Source: Saccoglossus kowalevskii
Taxonomy: Eukaryota; Hemichordata; Enteropneusta; Harrimaniidae
Reading direction: 5' to 3'
Length of the DNA stretch: 12,728 nt
Assembly (NCBI RefSeq): GCF_000003605.2
Contig: NW_003133374.1
Span: 47,703 to 60,430, forward strand
Positions 1-7,145 of the stretch are shown here, piece by piece (position 1 is the stretch's first letter; each line of letters begins with the position of its first letter). The notes beneath the pieces were generated by a model that saw only the letters and a list, made by a program, of their open reading frames with translations, ran no database searches and was not told where the DNA came from. A program made the position numbers and the translations under genes.

Positions 1-146
1 TAGGTAAATAATATCAATTGCTTTAAGGAAGTCATGAAGCTAGACTGCCTGTCACTTAATTTGACAACCACAGAAAACATACATTCCCATTCTACTCCTC
101 ATTATTTTACAGATTAAAGTACAAATCCAAGTTTTATATAGCATAC
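1..146 (-). other. NUP153 intron, 5' part only
   Basis: The intron begins with gtatgc at 146 on the minus strand and continues off the left edge. Nothing else is seen in it. Confidence 0.75.
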
Positions 147-320
147 CGTTTTAGTTGATTCAGGTTCAGGTGGTTTACTTGTAGGGGGAGGTTGTCTATT
201 TTTGGCGATGCTGGCTTGTAACGGTACACGAAGGCCATATACAGGTGGAGCTCGTCCTCTGAGGTCAGGTCGCGTTGAAAAACTACTGCCTGGGGTTCTG
301 CTGGCATTTCTTCCAGAAGG
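147..320 (-). CDS. NUP153: NUP153 coding exon 7 (residues 345-402), last exon in window
   Basis: A symmetric phase 0-0 exon of 58 codons; acceptor gcttacag, donor gtatgc. The product is Ser/Arg/Pro-rich (PSGRNASRTPGSS, then GRAPPVYGLRVPL, then PPPTSKPPEPES). It resembles the less conserved human segment around YPPVQRLMTPKP by position rather than by strong identity. Splice signals, length and frame support it. Confidence 0.82.
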
Positions 321-3300
321 CTGTAAGCGTCAACAACAAATTTGATTAATCTTGTTCATTCTCCATATTGTGATGGTCTCTCTACATAGATTGTTTTCAA
401 ATGTGGTCTGAGCAACCAACAGCAAAATAGAATACGTGCTACCGTACAAACGATCCACGTCAAGCAAAAAAAACAAGTTTTAATGTGAGCACCCTCTATT
501 ATACCTGTAGATTTCAACTGGGACAATTGGTTTGCAGTCAGTGAAATCTGTATTTTGAAATTCAACTACCAGCCTAGAATTACAAAAACCTGGGACTTTT
601 TCCTTCAAGTAAAGAGGACGTGATAAATTCTTACTGTAAATGATAATGATGATGGTGTAATTGGTATACGTCTGGCATCTGACAATGGCGTGGACATCTT
701 TTCTAACGTTTCCAATATTCTCTTGGCAGTCATACTGGTCACTCCGTAATCCTCTGATGTACTGTTTACAGGTTTGGGTCTCATTTGTCTCTTTACAGGT
801 TGATACACCTGCAATAGATTACACGTGTTCAGTGAAAAGAAATATTTGCCTAACTAGACTTAAAAGCTGCTTTAGGCATCCTAACAATGATGGTCTACTT
901 GTATTTATATAGTGTAATTCTCAATTTCGGAGAAGAGTGGGGATTTGTCAGGGAGAGATGCAAATCATATGTGTTTGTTAATTAAGTTAAAATTGTCTAG
1001 TTAGACATCAAAATGTTTTCTATAATTATTATTCAATTCGCTGTATTATTTCTGTGCAGCAATAGCTTTGATGTTTAGTTTAGATTATTTGTATTCCTAT
1101 TATATCTTAAATTGCATTTGACCTATGACATTATTACCGCGATCGGTGATTGGTTTAGAACCGACTATCACAACTTGACTTTTGTGTCATGTGTCACTTG
1201 AGGTCCTCGCGCCATTGTTATCGTTATTTTTTTTTCGTTTTGTTGTTGTTTCAAGCGGATGTCGATGTTTCCATATCAAAGTTCAATAAATGTCAATCCT
1301 GACATGAGACGTTCCAACTTCGTGAATTGTTCCGACATATAGTGTACAGTGGCTATACTTCGAGCCAAATCACAGCCACAGGATTTAAAAGTTACAAATA
1401 ATTCCATACATACTTGTAGGTAAAAAGCCAACAAATCTTTGTAGTTGCATTATCGCAAATAAAAAAATAGCTCCAAACTAGGTGAAAACAAAAATTACAC
1501 ACTAGGTCTTTACTCTATGTAATGATAACTTGTACACTGATATATCACAAGTTTACCTCGTACGGGGATGTGCGTCTTCTCTTGGCTGATGCCCTTTGAG
1601 TTGAAGACCCACCAAATGTAGTCTTCCCCGGATAGAATGATGATGTACCAGGAGTAGCAGATGACATGCTGGCATTAGATGACCCCTATAGGTAAAATAA
1701 ACACGTCAGTCACTGTTCTTCATTGATAAAATTCTCTCAAGTTTCACGAGACAATCCGAGAAACATTTCTTTGGTTTCTTCTTGAGATAAAATCACAAAA
1801 GTTCTCACTGAATGAAACATTGGCTAGACTGTTCATGATGCACCACAAGGACATAAATTGGATGAAAGTTATTACTACCAATCCCAGTTGGTCTCATAAG
1901 TGACTGTATTGTACTAATACAAAAACTGTCACATGAACATGAGATAAGTTTTCAATTGAAACTTTGCACTGTACATTTTTGAGTACTGGTATCCTTGTAA
2001 CAATTTGTTGTTCAATTCATAAGCCAACATGCTATTTTTTTTTTGTACTACCAATGCACAAAGAACAATTCCACTCCACATGCAAAGAAACCAAGATGAG
2101 TCCCGAGAACTCACAGTAACTCCTTCACTCAATAGTATTCTAGCAGCTCAGTAACTATAGAACACATGGTCAAATAAATGTATCACCTTTCTCACAGTTT
2201 TTAAATGCAAGACATATACGAAGAAGTGATAATACTTACATATAATGGTGACCCAAAGTAGGACACATTGAAAGATGGTTTAGTTGCACTTTTAGTGGCA
2301 CTTTGTGGTCTGGAGACACCGGGAGTGTTTGTATTAATTCTTGACCATAGACTACGACGTTCCTCTTTTCGGGTCTTCTCTGTGTAACAAAGATAAACAG
2401 AGGAAATTTTAAGTTACCAGGAAAAACTGCAAACGTGCAAAAATTACACCAAGGTGCAGAAATTTGTGAAAAAGGCAAATCTATTTTTTTTATCACCACA
2501 GATTAAGTACAGTAACAGTTTTAAAAGAATGACATTTATGTAATTCCTTGAGGTAGAGATACAGTTTACATGACAGGTATTTTAATTCGTTAATTAGGAA
2601 ACCAAGATGACCTCCGTTATCCACAAAACTATATATTTTCAGGAAGCTTATTGTATGAATTGTAAATTTTTTTTTATGGACACTGTAATTTGAAAAATGC
2701 ACAAAAATGTGCTTTTTTGGTCAAAAGTGATTTAAAAAAAATTAGCTTCTAAACCATGCTTCTGTTTTCTGTCAAAATTGGTTTATGGGTACATCTGTTT
2801 ACTATGAAGAAAGTGCCGTCTTGAAAACTGTCTACCAGTTGTCAATTTTGCAGGGCAGCAGTTCAAATTTCACTACTTCAAGTTTATGCATAAATTAGCA
2901 CCCAGGCTAATTGTCTGTACGATTGTTGTAACACTGTTCAACCAAAAACAATGCCCCGAAGGCGTTTTGAAGATAAGCACATTGTCGATCATTTGTGAAA
3001 ATTTCAAAACAAAAGGTCAAAGTGTCTAGGAGCTATTTTTTAATGTTCTGGGATGTGCACTGAAAAGAAGCCGAGATAATACTAATTTGCATAACATTCA
3101 CTCAGTAAGAAGTTTGCTAATACTCACAATTAAAATGGATGTAACAGTTCCAAATTTAACTATTATTTTTTTTGTAAAAAGTTAAATATAGTGCATAACA
3201 TGGATATCCCGTCATAACTTTTTTCACCATGTTTTTTTATTATTTATGTACAGCCTTGCTAAATCTTGCTAAGCATTCAAAAGAGAGAATGTTTGCACCT

Positions 3301-6300
3301 GTTATCTATATTTTAAAATTGTTTTTTGAGTATGTTCCACCATTCACAATTCTACAAAATTTTAACAATCTATAGCCAAGACTGTTTGGATAATAAAAAG
3401 CAAAAAGAAAAAAATTTCACTCCCAAGTGCCCACGAACCTGCATCTCTACCTTAAGTTGTATTTTTTCATCCAAAAAATAATTCATTGATGAAAATAAAT
3501 TCAATGCCATAAAAAACATTAACTTTCATTTCATCACAGCATGAAATCTACACACTTCAAATCAATAGAAACATGGGAGGACTACTATGTCAATAAAGAT
3601 GTAGCAACTATAACAGTCCACATATTGCCAGTTAAAAAGCAGAAGATATCTTGCTGTGGATCATGTAAGAAGATAATAAAATTCACACAGAACTGAAGCA
3701 GTGTACCAGTGATAATATATATAGAAACTTTTTTAGGATAGAGACATAAACAGCTTTAATTTTGAGAGAGACAAATTACCATGATTTTTAAGTAAAAAAC
3801 AAACATGGGTTGTATGAAATTTTGTCCGTATATCCCCATAAAATCATCAAAGTGTGTAATAGTACATTGTTTACACAAAATTTGAAACAGCTTAATGGCG
3901 CTATAAGAATCAGATCAATTACCATAGTTTTATATCACAACCTGATAAGTAGCCAATATCTACAAGGTTTTTGGCATACTTTAGCTGAGCTATGCATTCA
4001 CCTTTCTGTACACTGCTAGCTTCTGTGAGTAGTCTTCTTTCCGTTCTTTCGTTGTAGTCTCTTTCCGTTCTTTCTTTGTAGTCTACTTTATCCACATGTG
4101 GTACCAATGATGAACACCCACTGGTAGACACCGAGGTTTCTGAGGCAGAGTCTTCCTCTGTGAGCAGCATACAAGAATATTACATACAGGATATTGGATA
4201 AGTGGCGAGAACAATTTTATTCACTATTTACCTACCCCCTTAAAAAGTGTTGAATCTGACACTTTGTGAGGGAGGGGGGAGGGGGGATTCATCTAAGAAT
4301 AGAACCTTCAACTATTTAGCATTTTTAGTAGCATTTTTTTTTTGCTGATAGATTCTTATTTTCACTTATTAATTATTTAATTATTAAAGTATATGCTCTG
4401 TTGCTACCACATAGCAAAACAAAGATTACGCTTAATGTATACTGGGTCATTTAAATATAACTTATTTTGACCATAGACATACATGTACCTGTCCTTCACA
4501 TAGGCCCATGCACTATTATAACTAATATTATAATTGAATAAGACTAGTTTGTTGAAGGGGAAAAACAAAATAGACTTCCATTACAGCAAGTTTATGTAGC
4601 AACTTGTGCTAAAATTAAATAAACAATACTTGAGTTATTGAGTTTAAACTAATTATACAATTAATGTAGACAACACATCCATGTGTGTAGTACATACCTT
4701 TCTCAGTCTCTTCCTGGTCTTCTGTTGTCAATTGCTCCTGCTCAACATCATGGGGAGAGCTTGTCCTCGGTTCATACCTTCTGTTAGGAATTAGTAAAGG
4801 TGATTTAAAATCTACATTCTGTCTTTGGTTTCGCGATGAACCATATTCTTGTTCATTATCATCAAACTCAGGTGGTATCGGAGATGCTAGCCGTTCAAAA
4901 GAAACCTGTCTTTTGATGTGAATTTTGTGCGGCCCTGGTTCTACTACGTCGTCTTCTTGCTTAGCATCTGGCAATGATGGTGTCCATATGTTGGTCAACC
5001 ATGATGGAGTGAGATGGCTAAGCGTATCTTTTACTTTACCAAAAATAGATTGCTGAAAACAAAAATAATAATTAGGACATAATACATTGAAAATACCTTC
5101 ATTAGGATAAATAATAATTTTATCATTGAGCTGCTTATCATATGCTGATATTTTTGTTCCCGAGCAACAAAGACTCTTTTTCCCTAAAACCGAGAATTTC
5201 CCACTTGTCGCTGATTGGTGGGTAAAAGGTCATTTCAGGACAGTTCCCACTTTATTAGCCAATCAGCGACAAGTGGGTGCTGTTTTTACTTTTCAATCAT
5301 TTTCCATGATAACGACATAGAGCATGTTATTCCAAATTGATTTTACTGTTGAAAATGCAGAGTGTTGATTTCATGAAATTAGTGTCTTCCCTTCTCGTAC
5401 CTTTGGTACTCGCTGTAAGGGCTTGCAGATGTTAATACTGACTTAGATATGTTACAAACCATGTGATTTAAATTATGTCACACAGCTTCATGATTGTTCT
5501 ATGGTGCAATCCCAGGATTCACATTTAACCATTATAAAATGATCTGACATTTTTCAGAAAGGAAATCATTGATTCACACCTTCAAGTAACACCTTGTTTT
5601 CATTCATTGTTCAAATTTATTAATCAGTAATAGTAGTACATAATTAAAAAACAATTAACTCCTTACTTAATTTTACCGAAAATTGGTTAAACAATAACAT
5701 GCAAATAATAATAGCAAGTAGACAAATATAATCTGGTTTGAATAGCGGGAAACGCATTATAACGTGATGACAATTACTGAGCTGCTGCCCCGGGCTACTG
5801 GTTAACTGTCTGCATCAACATCATGTCCATTGACACACACGCTGTCTCGCATAGTAGATGCATTAGATTGATTCCTCGCTGATTCAACGTCATAATTTAA
5901 TAAGACGATTTGAATGTGCAAATTTAAGAAATGAAACGACAGATTTATCTGGCACGATAGCCCAATAATGATTGAATGCAATATCCAACGACAATCGAAC
6001 AGTAGCGACGTACCGTCGCACATGTTCTCATTCATGATTGTCCCAACTTCGAAACGGACGGCGGTCGCAGCTGTGAAACAATACATGTCATAATGAATAT
6101 TCGCAATTTACTTGCGTTGTGGACATCAATCTGAACACATCTACTTGACATAAGCATTGATAGCTTGTAATCAATGTAGGCAACATCGAAAAAGATGAGC
6201 TCGACAAAAACGTGACCGATAGGTCAGAATTTACCTTCGGCGCCCTTGCGTATGGTTTCTTCGACGGATGTGATCTTCTAGAGCGAATTTTACCACCACC

Positions 6301-6312
6301 AGGGTTCGACAT
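147..6312 (-). CDS. NUP153: NUP153, nuclear pore basket nucleoporin (N-terminal 402 residues, 7 exons, 3' end off window)
   Basis: Spliced CDS on the minus strand: 6312-6235, 5052-4698, 4157-4002, 2379-2240, 1685-1557, 808-635, 320-147. The seven exons total 1206 nt, exactly 402 codons, with every intron GT-AG (phases 0,1,1,0,0,0). NUP153 is a nuclear-basket protein that anchors the basket to the inner nuclear membrane and binds transport receptors. Collinear matches to the human N-terminal region are GGGKIRSRR (residues 5-13), a membrane-binding-helix-like stretch around 27-49, a Ser/Thr-rich STSG patch (about 154-161), FYPGKTTFGG (about 260-269), and the strongest block, YGVTSMTAKRILETLEKM (about 307-324) followed by PLSDARRIP. 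The start is the first ATG after an in-frame stop (TGA at 6348-6346). The RanBP2-type zinc fingers and FG repeats expected further on are not in the window, so the gene is partial at the left edge. It is head-to-head with CSE1L. The assignment is very secure; symbol by homology. Confidence 0.95.
321..634 (-). other. NUP153 intron 6
   Basis: A 314-bp AT-rich intron between exons 6 and 7. No further coding stretch, repeat or RNA gene is seen. A 69-codon minus-strand open frame at 356-565 has no recognisable similarity and lies wholly inside the intron. Confidence 0.8.
635..808 (-). CDS. NUP153: NUP153 coding exon 6 (residues 287-344), most conserved block
   Basis: A symmetric phase 0-0 exon of 58 codons; acceptor attgcag, donor gtaaga. 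It codes for VYQPVKRQMRPKP, then the block YGVTSMTAKRILETLEKM and PLSDARRIP. This closely follows human NUP153 (PVRRQM, then YGVTSSTARRILQSLEKM and PLADAKRIP) and is the strongest single proof of identity. In the family this N-terminal part is needed for targeting to the pore. Confidence 0.96.
809..1556 (-). other. NUP153 intron 5, with a local CpG cluster
   Basis: A 748-bp intron. The part around 1138-1365 has about a dozen CpG dinucleotides, while the flanks are almost free of them. No ORF, tRNA or clear transposon ends are visible there. It may be a regulatory element or a young insertion (inference). Confidence 0.75.
1557..1685 (-). CDS. NUP153: NUP153 coding exon 5 (residues 244-286)
   Basis: A symmetric phase 0-0 exon of 43 codons; acceptor ctatag, donor gtaaac. 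It carries SSFYPGKTTFGGSS, near-identical to the human SPFYPGKTTYGG motif, then a basic AKRRRTSPYE run that could act as a nuclear localisation or binding patch (inference). Confidence 0.92.
1686..2239 (-). other. NUP153 intron 4
   Basis: A 554-bp AT-rich intron. I see no extra exon, repeat or RNA gene in it. Confidence 0.8.
2240..2379 (-). CDS. NUP153: NUP153 coding exon 4 (residues 197-243)
   Basis: The acceptor has a good pyrimidine tract ending ttacacag, and the donor is gtaagt (phase 0). The product runs KTRKEERRSLWSRINT, then KPSFNVSYFGSPLY. The LWS and KP-F-N-S-FG pattern matches the human LPPLWSPEAE and KKPAFNLSAFG segments in the same order. The phase-1 start joins exon 3 to give a Glu codon, so no missing exon is needed in the 1.6-kb intron. 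Confidence 0.88.
2380..4001 (-). other. NUP153 intron 3
   Basis: The largest NUP153 intron in the window, 1622 bp, very AT-rich with many A and T runs and few open frames. Exons 3 and 4 match consecutive parts of the human protein and their phases join directly, so no missing exon is expected. No mobile element ends are recognised. Confidence 0.75.
4002..4157 (-). CDS. NUP153: NUP153 coding exon 3 (residues 145-196)
   Basis: Acceptor ctcacag and donor gtgaat, phase 1 at both ends. The exon codes for EDSASETSVSTSGCSS, which aligns with the Asp/Ser-rich STTSGFSS patch in human NUP153. The second half contains an in-frame 24-bp tandem duplication (DYKERTER then DYNERTER) that I do not recognise from the vertebrate protein. 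The exon ends SSVQK plus one base of a Glu codon. Confidence 0.85.
4158..4697 (-). other. NUP153 intron 2, with a C-rich tract
   Basis: A 540-bp intron. At 4270-4286 the plus strand reads GGGAGGGGGGAGGGGGG, which is a C-rich pyrimidine run on the NUP153 sense strand about 110 nt upstream of the exon 3 acceptor. Three G-runs are present, one short of a classical G3 quadruplex. Otherwise AT-rich and empty. Confidence 0.75.
4698..5052 (-). CDS. NUP153: NUP153 coding exon 2 (residues 27-144 plus first base of 145)
   Basis: The acceptor is ttttcag and the donor is gtatgt after AAAG (phase 1). The exon opens with QSIFGKVKDTLSHLTPSWL, the counterpart of the human ILSRVTESVKNIVPGWL segment, an amphipathic helix known in the family to bind the inner nuclear membrane. 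The rest is acidic, Ser/Pro-rich and low in order, ending in a Glu-rich tail (EDQEETEK). It has no known enzymatic motif. Confidence 0.92.
5053..6234 (-). other. NUP153 intron 1
   Basis: An 1182-bp first intron. It holds the CCAAT-bearing inverted repeat at 5200-5277, and its promoter-proximal part (about 5740-6234) is clearly richer in CpG than the rest, as if part of the shared promoter island. A 94-codon minus-strand open frame at 5802-6086 shows no similarity I recognise, is not needed for NUP153, and is probably fortuitous. Confidence 0.75.
5200..5277. repeat. Perfect 19-bp inverted repeat with 40-nt spacer, facing CCAAT boxes
   Basis: The left arm CCCACTTGTCGCTGATTGG (5200-5218) is the exact reverse complement of the right arm at 5259-5277, separated by 40 nt. 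Each arm contains a CCAATCAG box, the core of NF-Y sites, one on each strand. It could be a short foldback or MITE-type insertion, or a hairpin. No obvious target-site duplication was found. Confidence 0.85.
6235..6312 (-). CDS. NUP153: NUP153 coding exon 1 (residues 1-26)
   Basis: Encodes MSNPGGGKIRSRR and then a short basic stretch, matching the Gly-rich GGGKIRTRR start of human NUP153. The ATG (6312-6310) has A at -3, and the upstream in-frame stop at 6348-6346 rules out a longer protein within this exon. The donor after AAG is gtaaat, phase 0. Confidence 0.92.
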
Positions 6313-6439
6313 TGTTCTGCAGTGATGAAAAATCCGCAAACTATGTCAAACGACCACAGAGACAATTCCAAACGCGTTAAATTTCCGAATAAAGACGCAT
6401 GAATTTCGAAAGTCAGAGTAATTTCAAAGTGGATTTACT

Positions 6440-6450
6440 AAGATGGCGGC
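6440..6450 (+). promoter_or_regulatory. YY1-type motif AAGATGGCGGC
   Basis: An exact match to the strong YY1 consensus often found just downstream of start sites in housekeeping genes. It sits 128 bp upstream of the NUP153 ATG. Confidence 0.6.
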
Positions 6451-6465
6451 ATTTCCGTTTGGTTT

Positions 6466-6473
6466 CTGATTGG
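6466..6473 (-). promoter_or_regulatory. CCAAT box (CCAATCAG on minus strand)
   Basis: An NF-Y-type core in the NUP153 orientation, about 155 bp upstream of its ATG and next to the YY1 motif. Confidence 0.5.
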
Positions 6474-6483
6474 TCTGGTAATA

Positions 6484-6492
6484 TCATGTGAC
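6484..6492. promoter_or_regulatory. E-box TCATGTGAC (USF/TFE type)
   Basis: The reverse complement GTCACATGA fits bHLH-zip factor sites. It is close to the CCAAT box, as in many divergent promoters. Single short motif, so modest confidence. Confidence 0.4.
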
Positions 6493-6718
6493 ACTATTAG
6501 ACGAAGGTGGATTTAAACAAAAGAACATAATTTTAAACCGCTTGGTGGCTTTTTATTCAACAAGCAATATTTTGATTCGACATGTAATATCAATATACAT
6601 TAAAACCCAACATGCATGGATAGATACAATCGCCATGTTTAGTCACACATTCTACATTATACATTGTTTCAATAATACATATTATTTTTTAAAACTGCAA
6701 TTTCTAGGTTCAGTACAC

Positions 6719-6728
6719 GCGCATGCGC
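6719..6728. promoter_or_regulatory. NRF1 palindrome GCGCATGCGC
   Basis: A perfect self-complementary NRF1 core site, rare by chance in such AT-rich DNA. It sits 10 bp before the second YY1-type motif and is the likely core of CSE1L initiation. Confidence 0.65.
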
Positions 6729-6737
6729 CTATACAGC

Positions 6738-6749
6738 GGCGCCATTTTG
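6738..6749 (-). promoter_or_regulatory. YY1-type motif GGCGCCATTTTG (plus-strand reading)
   Basis: The plus strand reads GGCGCCATTTTG, i.e. CAAAATGGCGCC on the minus strand. It lies just after the NRF1 site and just before a good splice donor, a layout expected for the first non-coding exon of CSE1L. Confidence 0.5.
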
Positions 6750-6775
6750 AAAAAAGACTTCCAGAAACTGCACAT

Positions 6776-7043
6776 GTGAGTTTTGACGTTTGCGTTCGTT
6801 TTCATTTAATTATTACATGAATGTTTGATTTCAATATTTTTTAAGCACCTCAACCTATATTTAATTTGAACTCACGTACTTTGAATTAAATTTTGTCCGA
6901 ATTATGTTTGTTGGCGACGAGTTGCACAACTATGCTGAACATCGGAAACGAATGATGTCATTATTATTAATCACGTCGGATTTGCCCGTCTCTAAGGTAT
7001 GGGCGTAGCTTGTTGCACATTTATATAGTGCTATTAATTACAG
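6776..7043 (+). other. Likely 5' UTR intron of CSE1L
   Basis: The donor GTGAGT at 6776-6781 follows the NRF1/YY1 motifs, and an acceptor ttaattacag ends at 7043, 17 nt before the CSE1L ATG. The intron would be 268 bp. A nearer gtatgg at 6997 would give an intron under 50 bp and is less likely. This is inferred from splice signals only; the pyrimidine tract is weak. Confidence 0.45.
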
Positions 7044-7060
7044 ATATTGAACTGGGCAAG

Positions 7061-7145
7061 ATGGAGATCAACGACGCCAATTTGCAGACTCTATCAGCGT
7101 ATCTGCTGAAAACGCTCTCCCCTGACGTGAATGAACGAAAACCAG
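7061..7145 (+). CDS. CSE1L: CSE1L coding exon 1 (residues 1-28)
   Basis: Codes for the conserved DANLQTL first helix and ends ERKP plus G, the first base of Ala29. The donor is gtacac, a less usual sequence but exactly at the position where the human protein has RRP/AEKF. Confidence 0.95.

Larger units (their letters stand above)
6313..7060. promoter_or_regulatory. Shared bidirectional promoter region of NUP153 and CSE1L
   Basis: 748 bp between the two divergent start codons. It has more CpG than the surrounding DNA, no clear TATA box at a fixed distance, and several motifs usual for TATA-less divergent housekeeping promoters: YY1-type at 6440-6450 and 6738-6749, CCAAT at 6466-6473, an E-box at 6484-6492, and NRF1 at 6719-6728. 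NUP153 transcripts probably start near 6430-6480 and CSE1L transcripts near 6720-6750 (inference from the motifs). A plus-strand open frame at 6488-6820 overlaps these motifs and is not considered coding. Confidence 0.7.

Noticed and set aside
661-912. 83-codon plus-strand open frame over NUP153 exon 6
   Set aside because: Antisense shadow of a strongly conserved coding exon.
3919-4001. Extension of the NUP153 exon 3 frame to the left of 4002
   Set aside because: A good donor (gtgaat) at 4001 and phase match to exon 4 show this is intron read-through.
2380-4001. A missing NUP153 exon in the 1.6-kb intron
   Set aside because: The STSG patch in exon 3 and the LWS segment in exon 4 are consecutive in the human protein and the phases join, so none is required, and none was seen.
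4270-4286. G-quadruplex candidate
   Set aside because: Only three G-runs of three or more are separated by loops, so a classical four-run G3 structure is not supported; kept only as a C-rich intronic tract.
5802-6086. 94-codon minus-strand open frame in NUP153 intron 1
   Set aside because: It lies between the well-supported exons 1 and 2, which join in phase 0 without it, and the peptide shows no family I recognise.
6488-6820. 110-codon plus-strand open frame
   Set aside because: It overlaps the promoter motifs and the probable CSE1L first exon, starts at a non-ATG codon and has no protein similarity that I can see.
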